DNA from: Rhytidiadelphus loreus
Taxonomy: Eukaryota; Streptophyta; Bryopsida; Hypnales; Hylocomiaceae
Assembly (NCBI GenBank): GCA_947034895.1
Contig: OX344763.1
Coordinates: 46,561,025 to 46,625,024, forward strand
Direction: 5' to 3'
DNA: 64,000 bases
The notes beneath the pieces were generated by a model, which saw only the letters and a list, made by a program, of their open reading frames with translations, did no database searches and was not told the origin of the DNA. Positions 12,311 through 23,165 of the stretch are shown here, in pieces. A program made the translations under genes and the position numbers. Positions within the stretch are counted from its first letter, which is position 1; every line of letters begins with the position of its first letter.

Positions 12311-12912
12311 GTCTCCCATACCCACCACTAATACAAAACCACAAGATAATTTCTACAACTTGTCTGCAATTTATCATTAAGATTCACAATCCCCAACAAC
12401 AACCTCACTCAAGTATACCATATCGTCAAAATTCACAATTACAACTGATCCCACAAATGACAATTAGTCTAGAGCAATACACACAAATAACTTCAGCAAT
12501 TACACCACCAAAATACAAACACAGTAATCAAAGATCATACAACAATTTGTTTAAACAAATATTTCACATATATATAGAAGTTCAATAAAAAAAATTTACT
12601 AAAAAACCCGAGAAGACTGAGAAAGCAGAGAAAGAGAAGAGCAAAAATGTTTTTCTTATCGGCCACAACAACGACTATTAGCTCTATAGAGATGCCAAGA
12701 CAAATTATTTTTGTAAGGATCCTAGTACTTTAGGTCATTTCAAATCTTAAGACAATTTATACTCCTATTCTTCTGCTTATTTGAAAATGACCTAACAATT
12801 GGTACCTATTCTCACTGAAGAAGACCATTGATTAAAAAGTAAAAAGAACTAGTTGACTACATCATCTCCAGTCATATTTTTGCAGTCATAAAATACCCGG
12901 GTTTTTGTAGTG
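12311..12912. other. right remnant of the CACTA interior
   Basis: Continuation of the G-poor, ACAATTTGT-bearing interior of the CACTA element after the Harbinger insertion, ending in the CACTA terminal repeat with two AGTCATA words (about 12870-12890). No gene. A GAGAAAGCAGAGAAAGAG-type purine run followed by a CGGCCACAACAACGACTA word resembles about 52540-52600. Confidence 0.5.
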
Positions 12913-13200
12913 AACTTTTACCTTTTGATTGTAAATTCATTGCTTGAAGTGATTTTTCAGGCCTTCATATTGTGACCACATATTAGGAAACAGTGTGACT
13001 ACTTTAGGTGAGTAAGATGAGCATTATAAATGCACTTTTTGTTAGTTTTTCTAATGTAATTTAGGGACTCTTTGGATCTATGATGAGCATCACTTAAAAA
13101 ATTCATAAAAAATTCATAATTTGGTGAAAAATAATCATTATAATTTTTCTCCTTGTTTCTCACATTTGTCTTTATTTGGGAATTTTCTTTTAAAAATTTA
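12913..13200 (+). repeat. right half of the decayed repeat split by the CACTA insertion
   Basis: Read on the plus strand, this matches the complement of about 48680-48975 well (shared GTAAATTCAT, CCTTCATATTGT, CTCACATTTGTCTTTAT). Translating it gives the same broken protein trace as the 48.8-kb copy, with several stops. It joins 3070-3149 across the CACTA element. Nature of the original repeat unknown. Confidence 0.6.
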
Positions 13201-13700
13201 TCAATAGCATGAAGGTAAACTCTAAATTCTACCTATGATGGAATGTTTTGCGTTACTCATATGTCTAAATTAGCATGGCGGCAAAGTAGATTTTCACTTT
13301 CTGAACTGGTCAATTGTAATTGGTCATGATGACGTTCTTAGGATTTGTCCTTGAAGGGATACAATTCCCTTTCACTATGCAAAGGTGACAACTAAAAACA
13401 TAACTTTAGATAAGCCTTATTTTAGGTCTTGTCTTTGTAATTTCAAGGCACTTGATAAGCATAATTTGTCAAGATCTCTGTAATTTTTGTCTTTAGTTTA
13501 TTTTAGAAGTGGTTTATTTTCATTGTCAAATGTTTAATTTGAATTTTTTTCTCGATTTTCTTGTCCCTACTTCCAATATTTTGGGACGTGTTTCTAATGA
13601 TAGAAATTTCAAATTTTAATTATAAACCAGTGAAAAGGTAAAAGTTTATTTGGAAGAGGAGTTGGCCGAGCTTACTAAGGATATTGTGAAGTAGTAATTA

Positions 13701-14783
13701 GAGCATCTACACTTATCCAAGCCCTCAATACTTGCTTATGATAACATTTGGCACATTCTCGGGCACATTTGGACTTATACATTGTCACACCATTCACATG
13801 CCAATTGATGGAAAAACTCATTGTAGGCTCTTAAGGCCCTTGCAATTATCCCAAAGGTAGGTCTTTATATATTTAGTTGATCTTGAATCAAGTCTATTTC
13901 AATCCAAGAATGTGAAAAGAAAGCTATTATGGTGTATGTTTGATGCAAAAACATGGGATTCTTCTAGTTTGTCATTTGAAGAGCAAATTTAGAGGACTAA
14001 TTAAAGTGAGGGCCCAAAGCTTTAGTTAGAGAGCTTGCAATATGAGCTTTGGTGAATCATATTTAATCCTTAAAGGACTTAAGTTTCCGAGCCCCTTGGA
14101 TATTGTTCATTGAAAATCTTTGGAATTTTTACTTGCCTGTTGAAAAAAACTATTGATGGTCAGGCTTGTTCTCTTAGACTTCTTTGTGTAGAAAATTCAA
14201 TGCAACTAGTTGCTCAAGAAAATTGAAATCTACGAGAGTATTGAGGTTGATTGGAAGACATTTTAAGTGATTCTTTGGCAATCCACATGTATATATTGTT
14301 CCTTGTGCCCTTCTCTTACACCATCTTAAGAGTCATTTGCTATAAAGTTTCATTGAGAGAAAAATAACACATTGACAGTACCTTGATTTTTTTAAGGTTT
14401 TGTAGTCAAAAATTTCACAACAATATCTATCAATCTATCATGTATTCATGTCATGAATCCAATGAGTAGTCAACAAAAAATGTTGGAATCTTCACTGTTT
14501 ATAAAGTCCTTCTTCATTTGCTACTAATTCTATTTTCAAAGTATAGCCAACTCCTAAGTTTTTTTCTAGACCTCCAAGAAGCCTCGTTTCATTCAATCTC
14601 TGGGCACGATTCAAACTTCTTCACCCACGCTATCCTATGGTCAAAATCACAAATTTTGTTGAGCTCGACTCCTCTTTAGGCTCTACTAGTGCCACGGTGG
14701 GGGGGATGATTTGAGACTGGCCCACCTTTTGGCCGTCCTAGCCCTACATATGGAGGACATATGGAGGACGGATGGTGATGCTC
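13701..14783. mobile_element. putative non-autonomous PIF/Harbinger-like element
   Basis: The left end GAGCATCTACAC and the complemented right end GAGCATCACCATCC share a GAGCATC start typical of plant Tourist/PIF elements. TTA flanks both sides (13698-13700 and 14784-14786). The inverted repeat is short and imperfect, and no coding sequence is visible in the 1.08-kb body, so the call rests on ends plus target duplication only. Confidence 0.5.
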
Positions 14784-14939
14784 TTAATCCTTAAGCGACA
14801 AGATGGTCCCCGTGGAAATCAACTATTTTGGAACCTTGTGAATTGTTGACTTAAAAAAATGCAAAAGCACTCATTGGAAGTTGAACTATTGTAGGAGACG
14901 TTCCCTTTTCAAGCAAGTCTCACATGGAGAGATTCTTTG

Positions 14940-15110
14940 TCATTCATAGGCCCCGCGCACATGCCAGAAATCCACCCTACCACCCGCCATCCGCCATGAC
15001 ACGTGGCAGGGCGTGAGTGGCCCACCATTCGCGCGGTTTGTGACGCTGCTTCTTCCTGCGCACATGTAGTCTCCGCCACGCCCTGCCACGCCTTGCCATT
15101 TTTTATTTTT
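14940..15110. other. short GC-rich patch with an imperfect inverted repeat
   Basis: In AT-rich surroundings, a patch of about 170 bp carries CGTGGCAGGGCGTGAGTGGC near its middle and GCCACGCCCTGCCACG near its end, able to pair as an imperfect hairpin. No ORF of note. Possibly an internal or subterminal piece of a degraded transposon. Confidence 0.35.
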
Positions 15111-15600
15111 TATTTTTATACTTTTATTTTTATTTTTAAATAGTCACTATGTTTCAACTTCAAGAAATTGAAACTAATTCCTTGAAGGTCCAAAAACTAT
15201 GAAACGACTCCGATTTGATGTCAACGTTATTTTACTTTTTAGTAAAATCTACTTAAAATTGTTCCAAGAAATAAAGCTTCCCCGAAAAGGCAATTAGATA
15301 TTATATGGTAGCTAAAAAGCACTACATTGGCTTTGATGTGTTTCCTAAACAACAATGAAAAGAAACAAGTTATACCAATATAAAATAATGTGTTTTTTTC
15401 TTTTATCTTTTTTTTTTCTTAAAACACATGGACAAATGAATGTGTCTTTTGATTTGTAACCCTTCGATGGAAAAGAATTGCACTATTACATAATTTCTTT
15501 AACATGAATTACAAGTTATAACTTTAAAGTTTACCCCCCACATGCCCAAACTGCATTATATGGTAACATAGTGATTTGGGGCAATTCACTCTCATGAATG

Positions 15601-16438
15601 TAATCCCTAAATGCCCAAATTGCATTCATGAGAACATAGTGATTTGGGGCAATTCACAATAAATGGAGCTTTTATTTTTTTCCTTAAGAGTTTCATTGTT
15701 TAGCGGATAGTCTACGTTGCAAAAGAAAATTCTTTATTAATTATTTTTTCAAGAGATAAAAATTTGAAATTGTTTTTTAAATATTTATCTAAAAGGAAAG
15801 CTTTGAATCATTTTTTTTTTATCAATTTCTTAACAATTATGAAGAGTTTTATTTTAGAGTAGTTTGCTGGTACTTATAGAATCTCTACTCTTTAAAACAC
15901 TTTGAAATCCTTTGTTTAATTCAATATAATGTTTTTGGAAATAATATAAATAGTATGTTTAGATTGCTTATTACAACATTTTTACCATTGGAATTGGCAT
16001 TTTCTAATTCCATTAAAAAATTTATTAATTTTTATTATTTTGAATCATTTTCTATTTCTTTCTATTTTTTTCCTTTGTGTTGTAGAGTTTCAAATGATTT
16101 GGAATTTTTCAAGCATGTAGCTAAGTTGCCTTGAAAGACTAAATCCAAAGGACAATCGCCAATTTGAGTTATTTTTCATACAAATGTTACCTTGTGAAGT
16201 GCAGCTACTTGATTTTTTTACAAGGCTTCAAAAATGATTTTTGTCATTTCAAATGCCAATATCTTGCAGTCTACAAGGTGAAATTAAAAATAAAATAAAA
16301 TTTTACATCTTTTTAAACTAGCATCCTAGAAGATCCTATGGTTATATGTATAAAAAAAATTCTAAAATTTGGTACATGTATAAAAAATGGCAATTCTCAA
16401 GTGTATTTTGTGAAAACATAGTCAAAATTATTTAGGGA
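15601..16438 (+). repeat. CCCTAAA-ended repeat family, copy D
   Basis: It begins TAATCCCTAAATGCCCAA and ends TATTTAGGGATTAA, so both ends carry a CCCTAAA-type word next to (T)TAA. Its 16080-16215 part matches the complement of 33480-33610 (shared TTTCAAATGATTTG, TTTCAAGCATGTAGC, CCTTGTGAAGTGCAGCT). A duplicate of the first 60 bases (TGCCCAAA.TGCATT, ACATAGTGATTTGGGGCAA) lies directly upstream at about 15541-15590. No ORF. Confidence 0.5.
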
Positions 16439-16442
16439 TTAA

Positions 16443-17089
16443 GATGCCTTCTCTCAAAGAGCAAATAACCGTAATATGCTTTTCAACCATGACCCTAGAG
16501 ACAATATGAACTCTATGATATTTACACTTTACATCCAAACGAATTGTTTTTTAGAATGAATTAGAGCAATTTCTAAATCTAATTTTCTACCCTAAATAGA
16601 AGGAGATTGAACATAATTGCATGTCCAACCACAATCATTTGCAAGCATGAAGTAAGTAGTTTGTCATTCATTTCCCAACATGCATCAATTTCGTATGTAA
16701 TTCATTTCCTAGCCATTGCATCAAAAGCAATATCGTTCATAAACTTCATTAGTATGGAATTCATAAACAAACTCTTGCAACATAATAGTAGTGACTACAA
16801 ACAGTGCAAAGTAATATTTAGTAGGCATGAATTAAAGCTATATTAAATTCATTTTTCTACTACTTCCATCACAACATCTTAAAAAAATGGTTTTGAAGCA
16901 TCAATTAAAATACATCAAACCTTTTTTTATTTCCTCATTTCATCGTTTCAATAAGAAATGGCACTCAAGAGAAACAACATTTCCTGTATTGGAGAGCAAC
17001 TTCCCTTAGAGAGACATATAGAAAGACGAATGAGTACCTCAAAGAATTTTTTTTTGTGAAAATCCAACCTTCATTGTTCAAACCCTCCA
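16443..17089. other. AT-rich intergenic stretch
   Basis: No supportable gene or recognisable element. A 79-codon open frame at 16607-16846 has no homology that I recognise and AT-rich background composition. Confidence 0.5.
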
Positions 17090-17954
17090 CCTGAAATTAC
17101 CCTTGGCGGCCTGGCGTTGGCGCTGGCGGGGCTCAAACCCGCCAGGGCCAGTTCCGCCAGCGCGGAGGCCAACCCCACCCTCAACCGTCGGCACCCGCCA
17201 CGAAAAACTGGCATGTGCGCGGGGCCATAGGCCGGAAAACGTCCTCAGCGTTGTTTATGGGTTGAAGAGTAGCGGTGTGTATGCTCTTATTAATATTTTG
17301 CCAAACACCAAAAAGAACGGAACCACTGCCGAGAGATTTCCCCCCGACCACGTCCGAGTCGCAAAGCGGGGTCAGTCAACCGCACAGAAAAACTCCGCGC
17401 ACGTCCTCACCCACCGTAGAATACATCACGCCCGTTTGTACAAACTTTCAGTCTTTTCGCTGGGAAAAGTGAGAAGCCCCTGATTCTTCTCCGAGGGGCA
17501 CATTCCGTCCCCACTCCCCAAATCGAAGTGGTCACGACATGACAGTGCCAGTCGCGGTTCCCCAGGCGCCGCCACCGCGATCGCTTCATCGACAATGAGA
17601 CCGGGCTCGTCGGACCTCCGCCAAGGACGAGTGGACGAGCAAACCCAGGATCCGCTTCGAAACTTAGACTAACTGACAATTCGGGTTAACTTATTCGGCT
17701 TGGTTTTCCTGAAAAGGTCGGGAGAGAACGCAGGAGGGCCGATCCGCGACTGGGAAACTGCGGCGACGTGGAGGAATATGCCCCGGATATCTCACAAGCG
17801 GCGTTCTCTGCCTACTCTGGACCCCAGTCTGCCAGCCCAACTGAAGTGAATATTGTTAAAACAGGAAGCGAAATGCAAAAGTGCCCCCGAAATACTCCTA
17901 CACTCCCACTTGGAGGGGGACTTGGAGCGCTCCTCCGTCTGCTAAGCTCAGGTC

Positions 17955-18066
17955 TAGCTTCCGATGAAGCTTGCTGTTCCGTTCGGATCCTGGTTCGGAT
18001 CGACCGATGAAGCTTGCCTGCCTGCTGTTCCGCGCGTTCGGATCCCTGTTCGGATCGATCGATGAA
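17955..18066. repeat. two-unit imperfect tandem duplication
   Basis: The block CGATGAAGCTTGC, then CTGTTCCG, then GTTCGGATC, then GTTCGGATCGA occurs twice in succession (about 17962-18004 and 18005-18064). The second unit is slightly expanded. It sits immediately before the casein kinase I fragment. Confidence 0.65.
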
Positions 18067-18081
18067 ACACTACAGAAGGCG

Positions 18082-18207
18082 GGCACGGCGCGGTACGCGA
18101 GTCGGAATCAGCACTGCGGGATTGATGAGCACTTCCGGCGAGATGACATTGCGTGTCTGAGCTATGCTCTCATGTACTTTCTGCGTGGGAATTTGCCCTG
18201 GCAAGGC
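18082..18207 (+). pseudogene. casein kinase I catalytic-domain fragment
   Basis: About 42 codons encode [11 protein letters not shown], then [16 protein letters not shown], then LRGNLPWQG. This is the highly recognisable CK1 block around kinase subdomains [17 protein letters not shown] and the LxGxLPWQG motif. One residue is inserted between GTARYAS and RRDD relative to the usual spacing. Sequence before and after loses homology at once. The ATP-binding and catalytic-loop regions are absent, so it cannot be an active kinase. It looks like a single captured or leftover exon. The surrounding frame stays open from 17971 to 18336, but the flanking residues are not kinase-like. Confidence 0.75.
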
Positions 18208-18361
18208 CAAAGTGGGCAGCACCCGAACTTGCAAGAGCTCCGTCACTCCGGTTGGGAGAGTTGTGAGGCCCGGTTGACACCGAAAACGAGTAGGCCAGAA
18301 ATTGCAGGAATCTCCTTCTCCAAGTCCCCTTATTAATCCCTTAACCCCTTTAGGATGTTAA

Positions 18362-18673
18362 GAGCATCACCACCCGTCTTGCAAAATGTGGGGTGGTTTG
18401 GCTTGCGAAATCCAAGGCCATCCAATTTGCAAGCCAAACCGCCCCACCCATTGCATGCTATAACTACATTTTGCAAGACGGGTAAGTTTCCAAATTTGGA
18501 CCGCTTTGCAAGGTGGACCAATGGGCTACAACGCTAAAGGTCCATACTTTGGGGGAAAGTACCGGTTCTCTGTCTCATGTGGTTTGCAAGCCATGCTTTG
18601 GCTTGCAAAATCCCCCATTTTGCAAGCCACCCAAGGACAAGTCACCCGTTTTGCATGACGGGTGGGCATGCTC
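18362..18673. mobile_element. Tourist-like (PIF/Harbinger) MITE
   Basis: The left end GAGCATCACCACCCGTC and complemented right end GAGCATGCCCACCCGTC match at 15 of 17 positions. It is flanked by TTAA on the left and TTA on the right, compatible with a TTA/TAA target. The 312-bp body is dominated by TTGCAAGCCA and its complement, able to fold extensively. No coding potential. Confidence 0.65.
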
Positions 18674-19491
18674 TTAGAAGTCATAATTGGCCTATGGTTT
18701 ACAATACAAAAGAATCTACATACTTAGCTACTTAGGCGTGTAAGGGTTAAATTCAATATTGACACATTTGGGTAGCCACCAATTTGTCTCTTTGTTGATT
18801 GTGCAACAAGAAACGAACAAAAAATTCAAAAAAAATACTAAATTCCAAATTTCCTACCAACAAAAAGAATCCCATTTATTGCAAGTTGCAATCATTCATG
18901 ATGATGTAGTAGTTCATTAGCTCAAAAGCTGCCACATCATAATCAACTTAGTGAAAATTTCTTGTTTCTAAATAAATAAATTATTGTAATATAGTTTTGT
19001 GTTTCATGTGAACTTTCTTAAAACAATACTAATTGGTTTTAACTTAATCCTTTAATGCCTAAGCAACTAAATATGTAGATTTTTTCATATTGTAAATTGT
19101 AGGCTAATTAGTCTAACATCATTTAGGGATTAAGGTGGGCCCCCCCAAATGCACCATAGACCCTAAACCGCCATCTTCACTCTATGTACTATACACCTCC
19201 AAAGTCAATTATGTACCTATGTGGAAAAAATAATTTTAGAATAAAACTTTATTCCTTCATAGCTTTTGCATATAGTATCCAAATGTCATATTTTTTGGTG
19301 CATTGGAACCTCTTCTCAAGTGACAAAAAATAAATGTCTAGAGAAATGTGAAAATTTGACCAGTTTAATAATAGCAACTAAATACAAAAGCTAAAAGTGG
19401 TGGTTTTAGGATACCCACCGTAGAAGTTGTCACAAAGGTTGTCACACCTTTTTCTCCCCATTGTCAATCTTTAGAAAATGAGGATATGGTA
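18674..19491. other. AT-rich intergenic stretch
   Basis: No gene seen. A TTTAGGGATTAAGG word at about 19120-19140 resembles an end of the CCCTAAA/TTAA repeat family, but I cannot find its partner end with confidence. Confidence 0.4.
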
Positions 19492-19494
19492 TTC

Positions 19495-19711
19495 CACTAT
19501 AAAAAACCCATGTTTTAAGTGATGTTTTGTAATTTTTCAAGATGGATTTTAAGTGACATCCAATGCAACAAACCCATGTTTTTATGTCAACAATACATTC
19601 AACATAACATAAATGGTGACATAAAAACATGGGTTTGTTGCAATAGATGTCACCTAAAATTTGCTTAAAAAAATTACAAAATGCCACCTAAAACATGGGT
19701 TTCTTCTAGTG
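19495..19711. mobile_element. CACTA-type MITE (217 bp), TSD TTC
   Basis: It begins CACTATAAAAAACCCATGTT and ends AACATGGGTTTCTTCTAGTG. A TTC repeat sits on both sides (19492-19494, 19712-19714). The whole element is a long inverted repeat: both halves contain CAAACCCATGTTTTTATGTCA or its complement. No ORF. Confidence 0.8.
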
Positions 19712-19714
19712 TTC

Positions 19715-21990
19715 TCTCCTTGAAGTGCAAAAGGCCTATTCTCTAAAGATTGATAAATTTTTCTCTTCCCCTCTAGAAATGAAGAATGGGCATGAAGAAG
19801 TTTTTTCATGGAGAAGGACTCCTATTGGCTCCTCTCTTCACCCCCTACCTTCTCATTCTTCATATAAGTTTCATTCCCAAAGAAGGTACGTACATGACAA
19901 CCCCTATTAAGAAGTTTTCCTTTGAACATCATGACTTTGGGATTGGTGTGAACCTCCAAGAGGGCATGAATGGCAAAAAAATATTAAAAATACCAAAAAT
20001 AAATAAAAATAATTATTTTCATGGAAGACCTCCAAATTTTTGACAGACCTAGATCATTGCAAGAAATACTGGTCCTATTTCAAATTACAACGAAGGTATA
20101 CCTTCTTGTCATCCTCTATAATTTTTGAAGCATAAACTTCATAAACTTGAAATTTTTATTGGAGATGTCTAATTTGATGGTAATCAGATCCCTTATTTTT
20201 TAGAAATTAAAAAAATCATTTTATATTTAAAAATCATTTTTGTTTACTTGTCACTCTATGAGGATTAGGGTTTTTTACTATGTTGGGAGTCAAATTTAAT
20301 GATCTGGAGCTAAATCAATCACTTCAAAAGAACTCACATTGTGAGTTTCCCTAATTTTAAAAATACATGATTCAACTATGGAAAAACTATGTCCATTCAA
20401 TTTCATTGTCCATACAAACAAATGTAGGTGGAATGATAATTTTACAATGAAAAATTAATGATATTACTATAAATTTTCATCCCTGGCAACAAAGATTTTT
20501 TTTTAGTATGCTCAATTACCCTTCTCAAAAAGCAACAAAATCTCTCAAGCAAAATCTTGTACCAAACTATCTACAACCACTAAATTATTGTCCTGCAATC
20601 GTCAAATTAAATCGATTAAAATGTTCCTTAAAAACAATAAAATATCCAATAGTGATGAAAACACTCTATTGTTCAATTGGGGGTACACCATAGGGGGCTT
20701 CAAGGTTGAGATTTAAGAAAAAATAGTTTTTATCCCCAACTCAAGGGGAGCCACCCACTAGAACCTCTATGCTCTAGTTTTTTATAATAAATTTAGCCCT
20801 AAGGGCACAATTTTGAAAAAACTTGAACCATAGGATCCTTTGAATCTAAATTTTCTTGAGTTCAACAATGACACCCACTATTGAGCAAGGAGTAGAGTAG
20901 GCCCGCTCACATAAGCTAAAGGAGCCTATTTGACCCTCATGATGCAAGGTAGATGAAAACTACGACTTGAATCCTCACAATTTTGTAACTATGTGTTTTA
21001 TCCACAAGAAAAAAGAGCAATGTCAAACTTAGCAATTTCACTTTGCAAACTCTAGGCAACATCCTCTTCTCTTGCCTTTGGTAGAGCCTCTTCTTTTCTC
21101 TTACATCATAGAGCCTATAGCAATGAGCTAGGATTTTACCATGGCCTCCATAAAGAAGGGGCAATTGGCAAGATAGGAGGCAAAAGATAGGTCAAAGGTG
21201 GGGGCCCACATTTGTGCACCTAAAGTCCAATGGCACCTTCATTGTGCCTCATCTGCACGGGGAGAGTAATAGGGTCTTCTTGCCCTATAGATCAAACACT
21301 AAACTTACATCCAAAGGTGATGGACCTTGAGTAGTTTTCTCAACCTTCTTCATTGCACTCCCATTTTTTGGAGAATGGATATGTGGTAGCTCCCCATTGG
21401 CTTTACATTGGCTCACCATGCTAAAATATTCTTAGCTCGCAAACTCTTCTCCATGTTGATTATTCTCCTCCGGAACAAAAGAATGGACACGTGGAAGCTT
21501 TTGCAAGTGAAGTATAATCTTTGGCGCTTCGTAGTTTCACCCTCCATTGCCAATTTCATTGTTGTGTTGTTGCCTGATTGGATCCGATCTTGTTACCAAA
21601 ATCTTGAATTCTCCAATGTCAACACAACAAACAGGGTGTTACACCTTCTTCACCTAGAATTGCTGCCCATTGGCTCTTCTTTTCTCTCACCAATTTCTCA
21701 TTCTCCTACAAAGAGGTGTGACTACCCTTCATCCGCGGTAGCAATTTGCTTTGCAAGAGAAGTTAGGGCCAGATTCCATTGGAAGATCGGAGGTCCAAGA
21801 CCTGGAGGGAGGATGGACGTCCATTAGCTTGTCATTGAACACTGGATAGATGGAAATCGACCTCAAAAGTTGTAGCGAGCATTGTAGCCGGGTAACTTTT
21901 GAAAAGTGCATGCTAAGAGAGGTCAAATAGGCTAAATGTCCTTGAAGAGACAAGAACATGTTTTCTTTTGCCCTTACTGGTAGACTTTAG
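19715..21990. other. intergenic, no supportable gene
   Basis: Open frames at 19725-20043 and 21408-21827 show no recognisable domain, biased composition or splice context, so I do not call them. The segment about 20150-20235 (ATCATTTTATATTTAAAAATCA and surroundings) resembles about 58330-58430, marking a further dispersed repeat. Confidence 0.4.
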
Positions 21991-21999
21991 TATGTATTC

Positions 22000-23165
22000 A
22001 GTGTTTTTTTGTTTTATGCTTGGCACCACTCACCAAGAGACTTTTTAGTTGACCTTAATTTCTAGTCATGGCGAACACTGCCTAGGAGCGTCCAACTGAA
22101 ATGGTCAATAAAATGGATTGGTGCGCGCACGTACTCACTCATACAGGCAACCGAATTCCTTCACTGGAGCATAACATCCGCGTGAGATTCCCACTTCGAT
22201 GCTGAACAGCCGGTGACTGCGAATATTCAGTCGCGGACTATCATGAACTTCGCCGTGAAAAATGGCCAGCGCCTTGGAGGGCACATCTCACTATGCTCTC
22301 GTCAGCCCCTCATGCGGCGTCTTTTCAGTTGTCAATCGAGCCACATTCGCCGCCCAACTTTTTCCTTCAAACTGCACAAACACCAAAATCACATCAAATG
22401 CGACACAATCGGCAGTTTCCATCAACTGAAGCCTTCATGAGAGTTGTACTCCGAGGTTGTACGGATTTGTCAGTATCCAGTTGCGGTAGTATCTGGCACT
22501 AGCTTGCCAAAGTTCCGGGATCCTGGCCTTAATTCTATCGTCGTCACCGTGAACAACTCCGTGTCGATCTAGCTGATTTCAATGCTTGTTTTGATATACA
22601 GGAGCGGCATTCTTTGTTTAGGGGTTACGGCTCCAAGTGGGCGGATTACTGTAGCTTCTGAAGCAATTTGATCACCAGGGAGTTTTGTTTCAAGCCCAAA
22701 TGTAGCTTGGCCCAGCTGTTTTCAGAATATCCATCAGAGATCATTCCGGAGTGGACGAAGCTCTCCAAACAGGAAACTTTCTTGTAGCCATTCGCGATTC
22801 GGCGTCTTTGGTTTTAACAACGGGATTGCGGATGTGAACAGATTTGAAAGTTACAGTGGTGGTGATCTATTGACTTCGGGAGATCGTCGCGTGGAGGTTT
22901 CGAATTGCGAGCTGTGCTTGTGTTTGTGAAATTAGGTGTATCGTGATTGGAGGCGTTGGGCGGCTCCACAATGCTGGATCATAGTCGCTATGCAAGTGAT
23001 AGAACAAGTCGAATATTGTTATTATTATTATTCCCCCTCGTCATCCACAGTGCAGCAGTAGCGGCGCCGCGACCCACATGAGCTAGACTGGAGACTACAA
23101 AGCTGGCCTCCTCGAGCTTGCTCCGCGGTTGCGCCTTTGTCGACCCGAACGAATTTCTTGAGGAG
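22000..23165 (+). promoter_or_regulatory. GC-richer upstream region of the USP/DHQS-like gene
   Basis: Composition rises gradually over this kilobase, and no convincing ORF or repeat end is present. It directly precedes the first ATG of the gene at 23166, and an in-frame TGA at 23079-23081 closes the frame upstream. It probably holds the promoter and 5'UTR, perhaps with a 5'UTR intron. A (TTA)n run is at 23016-23033. I cannot place the transcription start. Confidence 0.4.

Larger units (their letters stand above)
3150..12912. mobile_element. CACTA-type DNA transposon, non-autonomous, carrying a nested Harbinger element
   Basis: The left end begins CACTACAACAAAATC and the right end, read on the minus strand, begins CACTACAAAAACCCGG. 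Further in, both ends share a TTTTATG then CAAAA(A)TA block. The element is bounded by the 3-bp direct repeat AAC (3147-3149 and 12913-12915), the target-site-duplication length known for CACTA/EnSpm elements. An unoccupied paralogous site lies at about 48973. Removing the nested Harbinger leaves about 4.4 kb with no ORF resembling a CACTA transposase, so the element would depend on enzyme supplied elsewhere. Its interior holds subterminal GTCATATTT repeats, a purine-rich array and G-poor tracts rich in AACAATTTGT. Confidence 0.85.
17090..18340. other. GC-rich island holding captured or relic gene sequence
   Basis: Base composition jumps abruptly from AT-rich to strongly GC-rich at about 17097 and falls back at about 18340. 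The start contains self-complementary GGCGCTGGCGG / CCCGCCAGGG / CCGCCAGCGC words. The open frame 17103-17483 has no recognisable domain. The only protein homology I can see is a casein kinase I fragment at 18082-18207. No splice-connected gene can be assembled. The island is either a gene relic or host sequence captured by a transposon. Confidence 0.55.

Noticed and set aside
17103..17483. 126-codon open frame at the start of the GC-rich island
   Set aside because: Arg/Pro-rich from base composition, no domain, overlapping alternative frames, and no splice-linked partner exons.
21408..21827. 139-codon plus-strand frame upstream of the fusion gene
   Set aside because: No recognisable domain; composition follows the local background, and the minus strand is equally open.
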